64,000 nucleotides of DNA from Salticus scenicus (taxonomy: Eukaryota; Arthropoda; Arachnida; Araneae; Salticidae): assembly GCA_963930645.1 (NCBI GenBank), contig OZ005662.1, positions 5,833,436 to 5,897,435 on the forward strand. The letters are read 5' to 3'. The notes under the pieces are model-generated. The model ran no database searches, had not been told where the DNA came from, and saw only the letters and a list, made by a program, of their open reading frames with translations. This document shows, piece by piece, positions 10,121 through 22,577 of the stretch. How positions within the stretch are numbered: the first letter of the stretch is position 1; each line of letters opens with the position of its first letter. Both the position numbers and the translations under genes were made by a program.

Positions 10121-12871
10121 TATATTACTGTTTACTTTTGATAAATTATTTTAACTAAATGAATTTATACGTGAATGTCAAAATATTGATTAAAAAATTT
10201 CTTTATCAAGGCACGCAATATAAAGAAATATATATAAGAAAAGGATTTATTTCCACAAAACAATATTGCTAGTAAAATACAAAGCTTCCAGTGAATAGCA
10301 TAAAATTTAAATCAGAATTGACTCCGTACGACCGTTGGTACATTTAAAAATTACCAGACTTTATAAAAATAATAATAATAATAAATAAATAAAAAATAAA
10401 TTCCCGAATATTTCAGTGGTCAAACAATTGTAAAAGTTACAATAGCGTTTTTAAAATTTATTCCCATGTTTATAGCTTTTGCTATTACATCTTAATTGTT
10501 TTGTGTGTCACTGCAAAATATCTAATTGGGAACCTGTAATTTCCAGTGAAAACGATACTGTAAAAAATTAATAAAACCTATATCGGTTTCATTCTTTTTT
10601 AAATAACTTAATGTACTTTAGGAAATTAACCATAGGGTATAAATACTTGTTAATATTTGTTTCCCTGTAAAAGAACTACAAATAATATGCATGTTTTTTT
10701 TTTTTTTTTTAAATAGTAATCGTACTTTAGCGAATGAAAGATTCAAAGTAACGTATATCAGCCCTGTTCTCTTTAAATAATTTAGCATCATTAACACTAA
10801 TTTCAAATTATTTGAGTCTATATATCGTATTATATAAAAATTCGACTCAAAATCCCTAAGTAAACTTTGTCCCGCAATCATAAAAGTCTATATATTTCTG
10901 TCAATGGTGACCTGTAACAAGCCTTCTCAATGTTACCTGAATCGAATGTTTAGGTTAGATGCTAGCGTACAAATATTTTGAGCCATTAGGCCATAATAAA
11001 TAAGAATTTTTTTTTTTGTGTTTTTATAAAAGAATTACAAGTTCTACGCTCATGCATATTTTAAAATATACCATTATACAATCTGCAATTCATCCGACAG
11101 TAACACAATCTTAAATTTTTAGCTCAAACGAACAAAGAAAGCGTTTAGAGACTATAATGTTCAATAAAACATATATATATATATATATACACACACACGT
11201 AATCGTATATTACCAAGAATGAATTCAGGAAACCTCAAAACATAGATATACATTAAAATCCCACTGTCAAAATTTTTAATGTGTATAGTTGTTCTTCTTA
11301 GATAAATACATTGAGAATGTAATAAACACGGTGCATGCTTTAAAATGCATTTTTAGTTTTAGATCAGTCTACATTTCTTTCTTTTTTTTTTTTTTTTAAT
11401 TAAATAACTTAAGTTCAGGTTTTCTTTACTTTTGATTCATTGACATAAAATTGTTGTAATAGATAAAAAAAATAATCAAGATTTTCTTTTTTTTTTTTTT
11501 TTTTTTTTTAATGCAGTTTACTATTTTATTTGTCAATAAAATTTTAAATTCAAGGTTTCTTTTACAAAAAGAAAAAAAGAAAAAAGAAAAGAAAAAGAAA
11601 TTTATAACACAAATATTTTGCTTTTAATAATTAAATAATAGTTTTAAATAAATATATAAATTTATTTTTTAATATCTCCGTTCAGTTTGATCTGTAATTT
11701 AATAAGAAGTTTTTAAAGACTTTCTAAAGCAGTTTTTGAAAGTGCATGATATAAAGTAATTGTATAAAGTATATATAAATTAAAAAAAAAAAGAAATTAC
11801 ATCAAATTTATATTATTTTCTAAATAAAATAAACTTATTTAAAATTAAAATTAATCTTTAGCGCATATATTTATTACAATTTTATAATATTGAGCTATAA
11901 CTAGAGCCCTGCAAAATTCGGATTTCAATCGACACGTATTCGACAGTTGAATTTGATATCAAGCCGAAATCTGACCCAATCTTGATAATATAGTTAATAT
12001 GGACTGTAAAACTAATTCAAAACCAACTTAGACACAAAATTTTTTATTCTCAAAAATTTATCTAAATAATTATTTCTTCTAAAATTTATGAATTATTTTT
12101 TCATAAAAAAAAAAAAAAAAGAAATCAATGTCTATTAAGTTGGGGAAGATTATTAACAATTTAAGATTTAAATTCTCCTCCCCCAGCCCCCCCCCCCCAA
12201 AAAAAAAAATAAAAAAAAAAATACTACAAATTAAATAAGGCAGTTGATTATCTTTTACTTCTAAAAACAAATGAACGCTGTTGCTAAGCGGTTTATATAG
12301 CCATCTGCGGTCATAATTGCTGATTCATCTACATATTTTACAGAAAAACTTACACATCCGTTTTAGATCAAATATGTTTTGCTTACTTAGACATTTTTTT
12401 TTTTTTTTTTTTTTTTTTATGAAGACATGAGATGTTTTCAGCTGCACTTTTAAAAGATTCAACTGGAAAATTATGCGAAAATTAAACCGAAATTAGAAAT
12501 TTATTTTATGCACACATTTTAGAGTCTAATATTTATTTTATTATTTATTAGTGGTAGTAATTTTAGTGATTACATTTTTCAAAAATAGAAAAAAGCATTT
12601 TTATTTTTTATTAAGAAAAAGTACCATTTGAAAAAAAAATTAAAATGCAGAGTAAAGATTGAGTATCTCGAATTCTCGAATACTTATTTTTAAATGAATA
12701 CTATTGTAAATTTACAGAGACTCTGGATAATTATATTATCGTTATAATGTTAACAATAATCTTTTGTGACACTGACACAATTTTCTCTTACTCTGCAGTA
12801 TTTCTTTCTTTCTTTCTTTCTTTCTTTTTTTTTTTTTTTGCTGAGAATTTTTATTATTATATTATTCATGC
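10121..12871. other. AT-rich intergenic desert
   Basis: Over 2.7 kb of AT-rich sequence with poly(T) runs (near 10695, 11383, 11486, 12396), a C-run at 12189-12198 and (TTTC)n near 12803-12828. No open frame, RNA gene or paired repeat could be supported. Confidence 0.55.
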
Positions 12872-13910
12872 ACTAGCTGGTTTTACCCGCTTAAAGAAAT
12901 AAATAAATAAATCACTATTTTTCATATCACTTTATACAAAGAAAACTTAAAAAATAATAATAATAAATAAAAAATAAATAATCATGACCTCGCTGAAAGT
13001 ATCTGCTGCCTACGGTAGCATCTTTCCCATTTGCGCTGTGTCCGGTCCAGGTTACTGACTCAGGGGTGAAACTTTTCAGGGGCTACCCCTGAATTCAGGG
13101 TTTTTGAAATTTTTGCTGTTTCTGATTTTCATGTAAATTATTTTGTTTTTACAGAAATTTCTTATTTTGAATGTTTAATTTGCCTCACAATTTATTAAGA
13201 ACTCTCCAAATATCATTTAATACAGGTAGTCATATGATATTTCATTATTAAATCTTACCTATCTGCATGCAAATATCAGTTTTCAGGGGTTTTGCATGCT
13301 AGGTAGTTTCACCCCTGCGACTGCAGCAACTTAATTTTTGGGCACTTCAATTTCGGTATTTATCAGATAAATCGTGGAGCTGTTATTACTCAAGAACTAC
13401 AATTTTAAAAAATGACTGTAGCTCAGTATCAATTACACATTTGAGTTTTGAAACCATGTATTTCACTGACCTCGATCTCTCTAAATTATTACCATTTGAT
13501 TTCAGTTAGCACAATATATATATATATTACTTTTCAAAAAAATTAAATAAAAACAAATACATTTTAATTAAATTCAAAATTCAACACGTTTAAACTTTTT
13601 TACACACTACCATTTGTTACTGATAAATACAATAAATAAATAAAGTATCCTTCTCAAAGGAATATATATATATATATATATATTATAAAACATATAATGT
13701 AACAACCGTGCTGCTAAGAGATGCTGACGAATAAAACTAAAGAATAAATTTAAGAAAATGAAAAGAAAAAAAGAAAAAAGATTAAAATTAGAAATTTGAA
13801 AATATCTCAGTGAGGTGTGCAGTCGTCCAAGCTATCTATTTGCCAAAATGTGTTGCTGTGCGATTAATAGCCTGAACGCAAAAGCACTCACAAACAAACA
13901 TTCCACTTTT
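12872..13910 (+). mobile_element. ACTAGC element, diverged copy D split by a MITE
   Basis: Begins actagctggttttacccgc and keeps the family order of landmarks (ctgctgcctacgg, ggtccaggtt, ttgggcacttcaat, gattaatagcc near the end). It is clearly older than copies A and B. A separate 257-bp MITE at 13061-13317 interrupts it. Confidence 0.6.
13061..13317. mobile_element. hAT-like MITE nested in ACTAGC element
   Basis: Perfect 13-bp terminal inverted repeats CAGGGGTGAAACT (13061-13073) and AGTTTCACCCCTG (13305-13317). The rest is AT-rich and non-coding. CAGGG-type ends suggest hAT, but I cannot see a clean 8-bp target duplication (gact occurs on both sides with one base offset). Confidence 0.75.
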
Positions 13911-14830
13911 TTCATAAGTTTACATTTAATGTATGTGTCTGTTAAATAAAAATATCTGAAACAGGTGTATATTTAATACTCTTACATATTTTATGCAGCT
14001 ACATTTATATTGAACGAATTTATACTTACTATAGTTAAAAAAAAAAAAAAAAAAATGTTCACAATTTGACTTGGCTAATCAAAGAATAACCAGACCATAA
14101 TCCGATTTCCAAGGAAAGTAATAATAATCTATATATTAATAGGCAAGCATAAAATTTGTTGTCCCTTTTTAACATATTAATTATGAGAGTAGAGGGTTGA
14201 AAATGGTATCATTCGAAAGGTATGGTTAGCCGGAAGGTGCGAATACAAATATTATTTTCTTACGATGTCAAGAAGGTATTTAAAAATACATTTATTTTTT
14301 ATGCATTTTCCCCCATTTTTCCCTTTTATACACGTATTCCTTTACATTAAAAAATACCTAAAAGTAGAAAGTTGTTAAATCTGGCAATTTCATAAAGCTC
14401 AAATAAAACCATAGACACAGTAATATGTATAATGTAGCATCACTATACGCAAGCGAAGTGATGACGTCACTGTCTGTCCATGGAGCCACGAAAAAGATTT
14501 TCTTTGTTAATCGTCCATTGGATTTTTTGTAAAAAATTATTAAAAAATAACGGAAATTATCTGCCGATTTTAATTCCGATATTTGGGTATAGTTATATAT
14601 AAGTTACTGTCTACACGTGTTTGATTGAGTTATTTTTTCTGCAAAATTGATAAAATTTTAATTTAAAATCACAAAACTCCAGAAAAAAAATGGCAAACTT
14701 TCAGTTTCGAATGTAAACATAAAAATTTCATTTCAAAGAGTGATATTTAAACAATAAGTATTGAACTAATATACTAAATAAAAGGAAAATGGATTTGTTA
14801 CTAACTGCTGCATGTATAAGTAGACGATAC
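13911..14830. other. AT-rich intergenic stretch
   Basis: Contains a run of 18 A near 14038-14055. A segment at about 14195-14260 (ggtatcattcgaaaggtatg) resembles the composite repeat at 35.9 kb, so old copies of that family may extend here. No gene is seen. Confidence 0.4.
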
Positions 14831-15410
14831 GGAAAAAATTCCGATTTCCGTTTTTTGCTGAATTTACATGTTTTGAGCTTTCTTTACGTTTCAATTAACT
14901 GAAATTGGCTACTTATTTTTTAAAAAAGTGTCTTTATTGCTAGCTTTTGTGGGTAGAAGAAGCAAGTAGAAGATTCATAAAAACTTTTGATTTCCGGTTT
15001 TCGATGAATTTACACGTTTTGAGATTTCCTTGCATTTTAATTAAGTGAAATTAATGAAATTGACTACTTATTTTTATTTTTTAAAAAGTGGATTTATTAT
15101 TCTTTCCTCTGCATATATAAGTAGAAAATATAAGATTCAGAAATGTTTTAGATTTTCGGTTTTCGATAAAGTTACACGTTTTGAAATTTCCCGAACTCAA
15201 TTCGACCATTTTTGAAAAATATCTTTTTTTTTTTTTTCAAACACTGTACTTTATGAACCAATCGAATTAATTTAACAGAATTTGATACTTGGTTGGACCT
15301 TGGTCTGACATGGTACCTATTAGCGTCTGGGCTGTATCACACAACAAGGGGCGTTTTCACGTTGCGATTTTCTCTCATTTCAGGAAAGGCTAACATCTAC
15401 AGAGAGAAAT
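14831..15410 (+). repeat. Composite dispersed repeat (TTTACACGTTTTGAG family), old copy
   Basis: Three imperfect units carrying ttttcgatgaatttacacgt then tttgagatttc start near 14845, 14992 and 15153. The end (tacttggttggaccttggtc) matches the 36.06-36.12 kb part of the family. Non-coding. Confidence 0.6.
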
Positions 15411-15617
15411 AGTTATATTAAGTAAAACTCTACTGATTCAGTTAGAGTGAATATTGGCAAACAATTGCCGCAGCTGTGTTGCAATTGCATTCCGTTTAGG
15501 ACAAGGCAATAACTTTGCTTTGCCTCGCTTTGCAAAAAAAATGGTCGAGTTTCGACCACTGGGCGATACTAGTAATAATAAATTCGCCTCACAAAAAAAA
15601 AAAAAAAAGGGCTTTGA

Positions 15618-16048
15618 GGGCCCTCTTCACTCACCGCCGCCGGAAGCCGATGCTAATGTTATTCTATGGAAATTTTTTATATACAAATAACTTATTAACA
15701 AATAAATATTTTTAAATTCTGTTTTCACATTCTGAAAATTCTCAGCTGTTAAATTGACGGACCTTTTTAAAAAAAATATTTTTTTAATTTTTTATATTTT
15801 ATTTTGAAGCTGCAAAATACGAATTTTTAATATGTGGAATTTTCTCATTTTGCAAGTTCAAAATAAAATATTAAAAATTAAAAAAATACATTTTTTAAAA
15901 AAAGGTCCGTCAATTTACCAGTTTGGAATTTTCTGAATGGGAAAACAGAATTTAAAAATATGTATTAATTAATACGTTATTTGTAAAGAAAATTTCTCCA
16001 TAGAATAACATTGGCTCGGGCTTCCGGCGATCGTAAGTGAAGAAGGCC
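15618..16048. mobile_element. Near-palindromic MITE, about 431 bp (copy 1)
   Basis: Left end gggccctcttcactcaccgc mirrors right end gtaagtgaagaaggcc, and the mirror continues inward through cttccggc, attctatgg, caaataacttatta and ggacctttttt. A second copy with the same structure is at 58846-59279. Non-coding. Confidence 0.85.
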
Positions 16049-16582
16049 GTTAAAGCATTCCCAGTTTTTGTTCTTATTCTGTCCCGAAAGTATACCTATT
16101 TTAATTTTTAAAATAAAGTATATGCATCATACTGTCATGCAAACATATTTAAATAGCAATAAAATAAATTAGCGATAATATTGAATTGGCTATTTTTTGT
16201 TTGCGCCCCGCAAACTTAAAAGTGCCATTAATCAATACAAAATATTAATAAAAAATTAATAGCTAACCTTTTTGATGAACGGGAATTGCTCGTTCCATGA
16301 TCTTCTCTTCGTTCATCCATCGTGCATCTGCATCTAAGTTCAGAGACACAGATTTTATGTTTCAGCGCAGATGTTCGCGTCTAAAGTCCACAGGAAGTCG
16401 ATTTTACAACATTTAGTGCTTGAATTCATTAAAAAAGCGCCAATGCTTGAAAATATACAACAGAAAGTGCAGGAAAAATTACAACATTTTTTTACAGTGT
16501 AAATTTTAAGTTATGAGTTTCGATTGTGCACTCAGCAATTGCCTCCGCCCCCCTCCGCCCTCCAAATCAAACCACACACACA

Positions 16583-16617
<35 letters not shown>

Positions 16618-17105
16618 AAAAAACAGAAGAAAGAAAAAGTATTTGAGCAATTAGCCAGCGATTAAACATAAGTTTTTAGATGAGTTGGTTCTTTTGTGTC
16701 TTAAAGTTTAGTTTCCACATGACAATTTTAATTTTAGCAATTAATTAAAACTTCTGTTGTTCTTTTATGGATTTTGCCCTATGCTGCCATCTAATCAACA
16801 ATAATTTAAATCACGGATATTAACTAAATTAATGGTTTCATAATAGTCGTCCGCAATTAAACTACATTTATTCTACGAAGAACTTATTGTCAGCGTTCAT
16901 GACTACCTAATAAATTTTTAAATTTTCATTTAAAATAACCTATCTGAACGTTTGAGTGTGATTTACAAATATTGTCTGAATATTGGGGAATAAACACGCC
17001 TCAGATTTTTATATATACTCATGGATTTCAGTATTATTTATTACTGTTGAATACAAAATTAACAGTAAAATAAAGAAAATTTAATTTTTATTGATCCATT
17101 AATAA
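16049..17105. repeat. Intergenic with fold-back fragment, (CA)n and A-run
   Basis: 16404-16501 ends ttttttacagtgta, like the right end of the 5.3-kb fold-back element, with ttacaacattt motifs, and is probably a fragment. (CA)n at about 16573-16595 is followed by about 29 A. Nothing else is seen. Confidence 0.5.
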
Positions 17106-17850
17106 TTACTTTCTTCTGTATTCAATAAAAGGAAGTATTGGTTTCATAAAAATTTTCGACTTCGGATTTTCGATGGATTTACACATTTTGAGAAGTCCAG
17201 AACACGTTTTAAGTATTGACGGAAAACGTCTGTCGGTATGTATGTATCTGACAAAAATTTTGTAGTAAATGTATCACAGGAACTACAGCATAAAATTTCG
17301 TACAAATTGATATGTAGTTGCACCTTGACGTAAATTAGTGCCTATCAATTTTTGGTGAAGGTCGTCCAATTGGGGGCGTTGCCATGCCTCTTTTTCTAAA
17401 TTTTTAACATGGCGATATAGAATAAAATTTCCTATAAATATGAACAATAAGAATCATTTTGAAACGAAAAAGAATAATTTATAATCGTAATATTGAACTA
17501 GTAAAAACAATTTTTGACACGTAGAAGCAATGCTTCCCCTCGTAAGGGGGGGGGGGGGGTGGAGAGGAATGAATTTTTAACATGGATATCTGTTAAAAGC
17601 ACTCGTACCTTCAAAACGAATGGTTGATCCATTTAGCTGTGATAATATAAAACAAAGTTATCGGTTTCTTTTCCTTTTTGTATATATTAAAAAAAAAAAA
17701 AAGAAAAAAGAAAAAGAAAGAAAAAAATGTATATATTGAGAATTTATAGTAGAACATAAAATGGACTCTCTTTGGCCATTTAGTGCTATATACTTCTCTA
17801 AGAAAAAAATCGTCTGCATATACCATGGAAAATAATTTTAATAAAAAATA
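17106..17850 (+). repeat. Composite dispersed repeat (TTTACACGTTTTGAG family)
   Basis: Begins with a ctttcttc...gaagtattgg head, then ttcgatggatttacacattt, caggaactacagcataaaat and gtagttgcaccttgac, in the same order as the 35.4-kb copy. A G-run of about 13 lies near 17547-17559. Non-coding. Confidence 0.7.
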
Positions 17851-18096
17851 ATTTAAATAAATTATTTGTACTTAGTGGTTTTGTATAGGAAATTTAGAAA
17901 AAAGTTCTGCGATGGAACAATTTAAACTGAGAGAGAAATTTTCCTTAAATTAATTGTTGTTTAAATTTTATGATACAAGTGCTGCACGGAAATTAGAAAT
18001 ATATTTAATAACAGCAGAATTTGTTATAGCAATTAAATAATGAAAATAACACAATAATAATAAAAAATGAAATAAAATGCATGTTTATAAGCCGTG

Positions 18097-18306
18097 TACT
18101 CTCCACTCTTTCTTCAGGACATTCTCAGAGATAAGGGATTTTCGTCTTTTTTGCCACCACTAATTTCATTACAGAAATACTTCTGGTATATTTATAGTAA
18201 TGGGCAATGATTATACAGGATAAAAATTATTTTATAAATATAGTGGTAGCAATAAATTTGAAAATTTCTCATTCCTGAGAGTGTCCTGAAACAAGGGCAG
18301 AGAGTA
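18097..18306. mobile_element. MITE, about 210 bp
   Basis: Left tactctccactctttcttca and right acaagggcagagagta are inverted, with aggacattctcagag mirrored by ctgagagtgtcct. The interior shares tgccaccact and agtggtagca with the element at 18553. Non-coding. Confidence 0.75.
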
Positions 18307-18552
18307 CGTAAGGGCAATAAATAAGTGATGTTAAATTACACCTTCTTGGTACAGTAACAACGAATTATATCAAATGGATTATAGTAAAATAAAGATAAAA
18401 TTAAATATCTAAACAGAATACACTCTGTGTCAGAACTGAAGTTAATACAAAACAAAGATATAATGTTCATGTTCCCTCTCACACATTTAATGTGTACCCG
18501 CATTTTGCAAATTAAGCATTATACATATTCTTCTGCCTCAGAGAGGCTGTAG

Positions 18553-18824
18553 CAGGGGTCGTTGTCCCCGCCTTTTTTTTTTTTTCCCCAGGACATTTTC
18601 AGGGATGAGAAAATTCCGCCTGTTTTGCCACCACTTTTTTCTTTGTATTGTTATTGTATTTTTAATGTAATAAGTCGTGATTAAATAGGATAGAAATTGT
18701 TGTATAAAAATAGTGGTAGCAAAAAATACATACATTTCTCCTTTATGAAAGTGTCATGAAAAAAAAAAAAAAAATAATAATAATAAATAAATAAATAAAT
18801 AAAGGGCGGAGACTGCGATCCCTG
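18553..18824. mobile_element. MITE, related to the 18.1-kb element
   Basis: CAGGGGTCGTTGTCCCCGCC at the left mirrors GGGCGGAGACTGCGATCCCTG at the right. Flanks gctgtag and gttgtag are a near match for a duplicated target. The interior holds poly(T)/poly(A) runs facing each other. Non-coding. Confidence 0.75.
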
Positions 18825-18924
18825 GTTGTAGGAATCTCTAGAAGTTAAGTAAAGCCACTCCTTTGATTCAGAATTCATATCTGGATTTAACACATTGTTG
18901 ACTGGTCACGAGTTAACTCGTTCC

Positions 18925-19166
18925 TTTTAAAAGTCTAGCTCCACCTTTAGGCGTGCCTCTAAAACAAAACATTATTTTAAAAATTATTTTTTTGTATTCG
19001 TGTTTAATTCATTGAGTGCTATTTGTGTTTATATTTTTCGGTAGCAATTACCGTGTCGATTGCTGAGGATAAAACTTAAGCGATTTATACACGAATACAA
19101 AAAGTTCTTTTCGTGAAACAGTATAACTTTTAAAGAAATAGAAAAAGGTGGGACTTAGAAAATAGG
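18925..19166. mobile_element. MITE with CCACC/GGTGG ends
   Basis: aaaagtctagctccaccttt at the left mirrors aaaaaggtgggacttaga at the right. An inner pair (gtattcgtg and cacgaatac) is also inverted. The right end resembles that of the element at 53522-53725. Confidence 0.6.
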
Positions 19167-19204
19167 AAAATATGCGATAGTAGGGAAAGAAGGAGAGTAA
19201 ATAG

Positions 19205-19429
19205 TAATTTCATACTTGCCAACCATCTCATTATGAACCGTACAACTTTTAGTACCCGCCTTTTTTTTCACACCAATAATTTTTTAGAGTAATTTTAGTC
19301 TTATTTAATCGCAACAATATTTGGAGAGAATTACACTAAAAATATACTGGTGTGAGAAAAGGGGCGTTTTTTCAGGGGGCGTTAACAATTGTACGGTTAT
19401 TAATGAGATGGTTGGCAAGTATGTAATTT
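19205..19429. mobile_element. Palindromic MITE, 213 bp
   Basis: CATACTTGCCAACCATCTCA (from 19211) is mirrored by TGAGATGGTTGGCAAGTATG (to 19423), and the mirror continues through accgtac and cacacca. The flanks taattt (19205-19210 and 19424-19429) look like a target duplication. Non-coding. Confidence 0.85.
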
Positions 19430-19710
19430 GTATTATGAACCGTATCACTTCGATAACCACAGAAAAAAAAGAAAAAAAAAGAAAAAACCTTTTAAATGTC
19501 TTTAACATAAGATCTGTCTATTCCTGTCTGTTATTACGCCTTGATTTATAAAAACCAACAATAATAAAAAGCAGAAAGAGGTAGAAATGTCATCTTGTGA
19601 ACGTTAACGATTTTTCGTAAAAAGCATTGATTTGCACATTGTGTTATAAATATGCAGCTTTTAAAACGTTCAAAAATCAGTCGTTCGGAGTTTTCCGTGG
19701 TTAACTTTGA
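19430..19710. other. Short AT-rich spacer
   Basis: Nothing recognisable. Confidence 0.4.
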
Positions 19711-19980
19711 AACTTGCGTAAATACGGGCTAAGATCCCTTAGAAAGACATCCATGGAGGGCACTCCTCCACAGGCCTGGGACCCTAGAGCAGTCAATCGG
19801 TTTTACTCCCAAAACACCAAACACCTAGTACTAGAAAGTGTATTTTCGAGTTTTGTTAAAGGTATTTTACCAATTTTGCCAAGCGGTTTTATAATTTATT
19901 TTACCAAGTTTTCTAGAATTACAGATTGTATTTTTTTTTTTTTTTTTTTTTTTTCAGAAAAAAAATTATAATTTTTGACA
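19711..19980 (+). repeat. Dispersed repeat copy with poly(T)
   Basis: Shares acttgcgtaaatacgggcta, ttagaaagac and the following block with the 4.4-4.8 kb copies. It is followed by a loosely 20-bp-periodic tract (aattttgccaag, attttaccaag) and a run of about 24 T. Non-coding. Confidence 0.45.
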
Positions 19981-20099
19981 ACTAAGTTTCTAATTTTATT
20001 ATGTATTAAGATTTAAAAATGTATTATAGTTTCTTCTATTAAATAATAATAATAATAATAATAATGACATGTTTACCAACTAGGTTCGTAATTTTACCA

Positions 20100-20530
20100 A
20101 GTCTATTAGCATATTCTCACACTGGAAAGGGGAAGACTCCCGCCGTAATCCCCACGCCCCTCGCTAGTGAGGTCCCTGAGTATAGAGGAAGGTTTTTGAT
20201 AGCCATAATATACTATTAAAAAGTAAAATAAAATAAAATAAATAAAAGATTAATGCCAGTTTTTTTTTCCCCCTGTAGATGTCAGCATTAAAGTAACTTG
20301 TGGCATAGCTTCATAAAAACTGTAGGAGGCTATGGTTCTTGCCTTAGACTTGGCAAGTCTTTTCAAATAATTATAATATCCCCTTTCTCCTTAGCGAGAA
20401 GTCTCTGACCTCTGTATAGAAGAAAGTGTTTTGATGGCCATAAATATAATAACTAACGTCAGGGAGAAAAAAATGTTATTTTTATCTCAATAGATGTCAG
20501 CACTAAAGTAAGTTGTGACCTTAGAAGACA
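20100..20530 (+). repeat. Imperfect tandem duplication, about 230 bp unit
   Basis: Two copies share, in order, ccttagcgagaagtctctga-like and gctagtgaggtccctgagta-like starts, then tatagaggaaggttttgat, gccataa, and tagatgtcagcactaaagta followed by acttgtg. Starts are near 20155 and 20390. Non-coding. Confidence 0.55.
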
Positions 20531-21185
20531 AATGTCTTTTGAAATATTTGTATTATCATTTAAACTGAATTTTACAAAATATGCCTGATTTATTAACAAC
20601 ATGTCATTTTTCTGATCTGAATTTTCGATAGTTTAATTTAACGATTATTTAAAATTTTGTCCCACAAAAAAAAAAAAAAAAATCTTAATTTTAGTTTTTT
20701 ATTTAGTACAAAATATATTCAAGAGATGTCGCCCCAACCGACGAAATTTAATCTATCAATTTATATGGAAATCTAACGCATAATTTAAGCTCGTTTCACT
20801 GTAATTACATATCTTATATGACCGGCAAGGGATTCAAGTACCATGTATGGGAAAATATCAGAGTGAAAGACTATCACGCATGTATACCCTTGCATGAGAA
20901 CATGAAACGGAATTAAAAATGAAACAACACAGCATTCATTATATATTGGCCTCATACTCATTTTATGCAGTGAAACCTCAAAACTCATTGCATGTAGTTT
21001 ATGATTAATAACTATTCTGCTTAAGCTTGTACATCAGTGAAATCTCCAAAATCCTTTCTCCATGTTAATTCTATGGGAATTAAGTACCTCCAGTTTAAAA
21101 AAAATATCTATAAAGGAAATTGTGATTTTCGAATTTGGATTTTTGCATGCAATTCTTGAATGTCTTTAGATTTTAGATTAGTGAG

Positions 21186-21210
<25 letters not shown>
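20531..21210. other. AT-rich intergenic stretch
   Basis: cagtgaaacctc (20971) and cagtgaaatctc (21033) resemble pogo/Tigger-type ends, but no partner was found. A T-run of about 30 lies near 21188-21216. Confidence 0.35.
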
Positions 21211-21215
<5 letters not shown>

Positions 21216-21219
<4 letters not shown>

Positions 21220-21380
21220 TGAAAACTTCTTTAGGCGCGTTGAGCACTTTTGGGTGAACAAAAATCTTTGAACTCGCGTCATCGTCACCTGACGCTTTCC
21301 ATTTGAAATGAAAACTTTTGAGTGCATAAGAATCATTGAACTCGCGTCATCGTCAGCTGACGCTTTCCATTCTTGTATGA
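21216..21380 (+). repeat. Two-unit tandem repeat, about 70 bp
   Basis: ttgaactcgcgtcatcgtca followed by ctgacgctttccatt occurs at about 21267 and 21336. The second copy contains the palindrome gcgtcatcgtcagctgacgc in part. Confidence 0.6.
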
Positions 21381-21450
21381 TACAAATAATGTATCATACA
21401 ATTAACTTGCTAAAGTGAAGTGTTAATAATTATATACTGTATATTGTTTT

Positions 21451-21890
21451 ACAATCTGGTGCGGCTCTACACGACTTCTCTCATCTCCGGGCACTGTCTC
21501 TATTGCATTTAGACCTCACAAACCGCGAGAAAGCCCAAAGCTGCCATTTTTCTCACGTTTTTACAATCGGGTGCGGCTCTACACGACTTCTCTCATCTCC
21601 GGACACTGTCTCTTAAAGATTGCAACCGGAATCGTTGCAGTTAGACTTCACAGAACCGTGAGAAAGGCCAAAGCTCCCATTTTTCTCACGCTTTTACAAT
21701 CTGGTGCGGATCTACACGACTTCTCCCATCTCCGGACACTCTCTCTTAAAGATTGCAGCCGGAAAAGTCGCAGTTAGACCTCACAAAACAATGAGAAAGG
21801 CCAAAGCCGCCATTTTTCTCACGTTTTTACAATCTGGTGCGGCTCTACACGACTTCTCTCATCTCCGGACACTGTCTCTATTGCCGTGAG
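21451..21890 (+). repeat. 133-bp tandem repeat, 3.5 units
   Basis: Units beginning acaatctggtgcggctctac start at 21451, 21563, 21696 and 21829 (spacing 112, 133, 133). They share acgacttctctcatctccgg and gccatttttctcacg. Relatively GC-rich for the window. Open frames across it are a by-product of the repeat. Confidence 0.85.
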
Positions 21891-22064
21891 CACATTAAAT
21901 GAAATTGTAATATAATTTTTGTAGTAGTAGTTTATATTAATGAATAAAAAAAACACTTCATTTAAAAGTATTTCCTGCACAATAAAATATTTCCTGACGA
22001 TTCAAGAAATACACACGTAATTGTTCACGTTTTCACTTCTGTCGGCACTCCCGGAGTGCAAATG

Positions 22065-22096
<32 letters not shown>

Positions 22097-22543
22097 TTAA
22101 TAATAATATTTAATTTAATTTCAAAACTCAAACATTATCATGAAAATTAGACAAGGCTTCAAAAAACTGGAATTTACTCAGTTCTGTTTGAAATATTTGA
22201 AATTTTAATCAAGAGGCTAATAATCTCAATTTTTTATCTGAGCATTGGTTTAAAAATACTGAATTTTTACTAAAATGAAAAAGAGATATTTTAATAATAA
22301 AATAGACTTTTTTATTTTAAGTTGAATCCTCGTACTCTAAGACCAGTAATCAATCACTTCACAGGTGGTTGTTCCCCACTGTAAGCGTGAGTTTTTCAAC
22401 CCTCACCTTTTCGTTAATTACATGGATTTCGTTAATTACCCCGTGATGCCAATTGGAATCATAACATTTCAGATTTTCTTTCTTACTATCTAACACTCCC
22501 GCTGATTCAAAATGAACAATACTAAAATCTATATATTTTCGCA

Positions 22544-22577
<34 letters not shown>

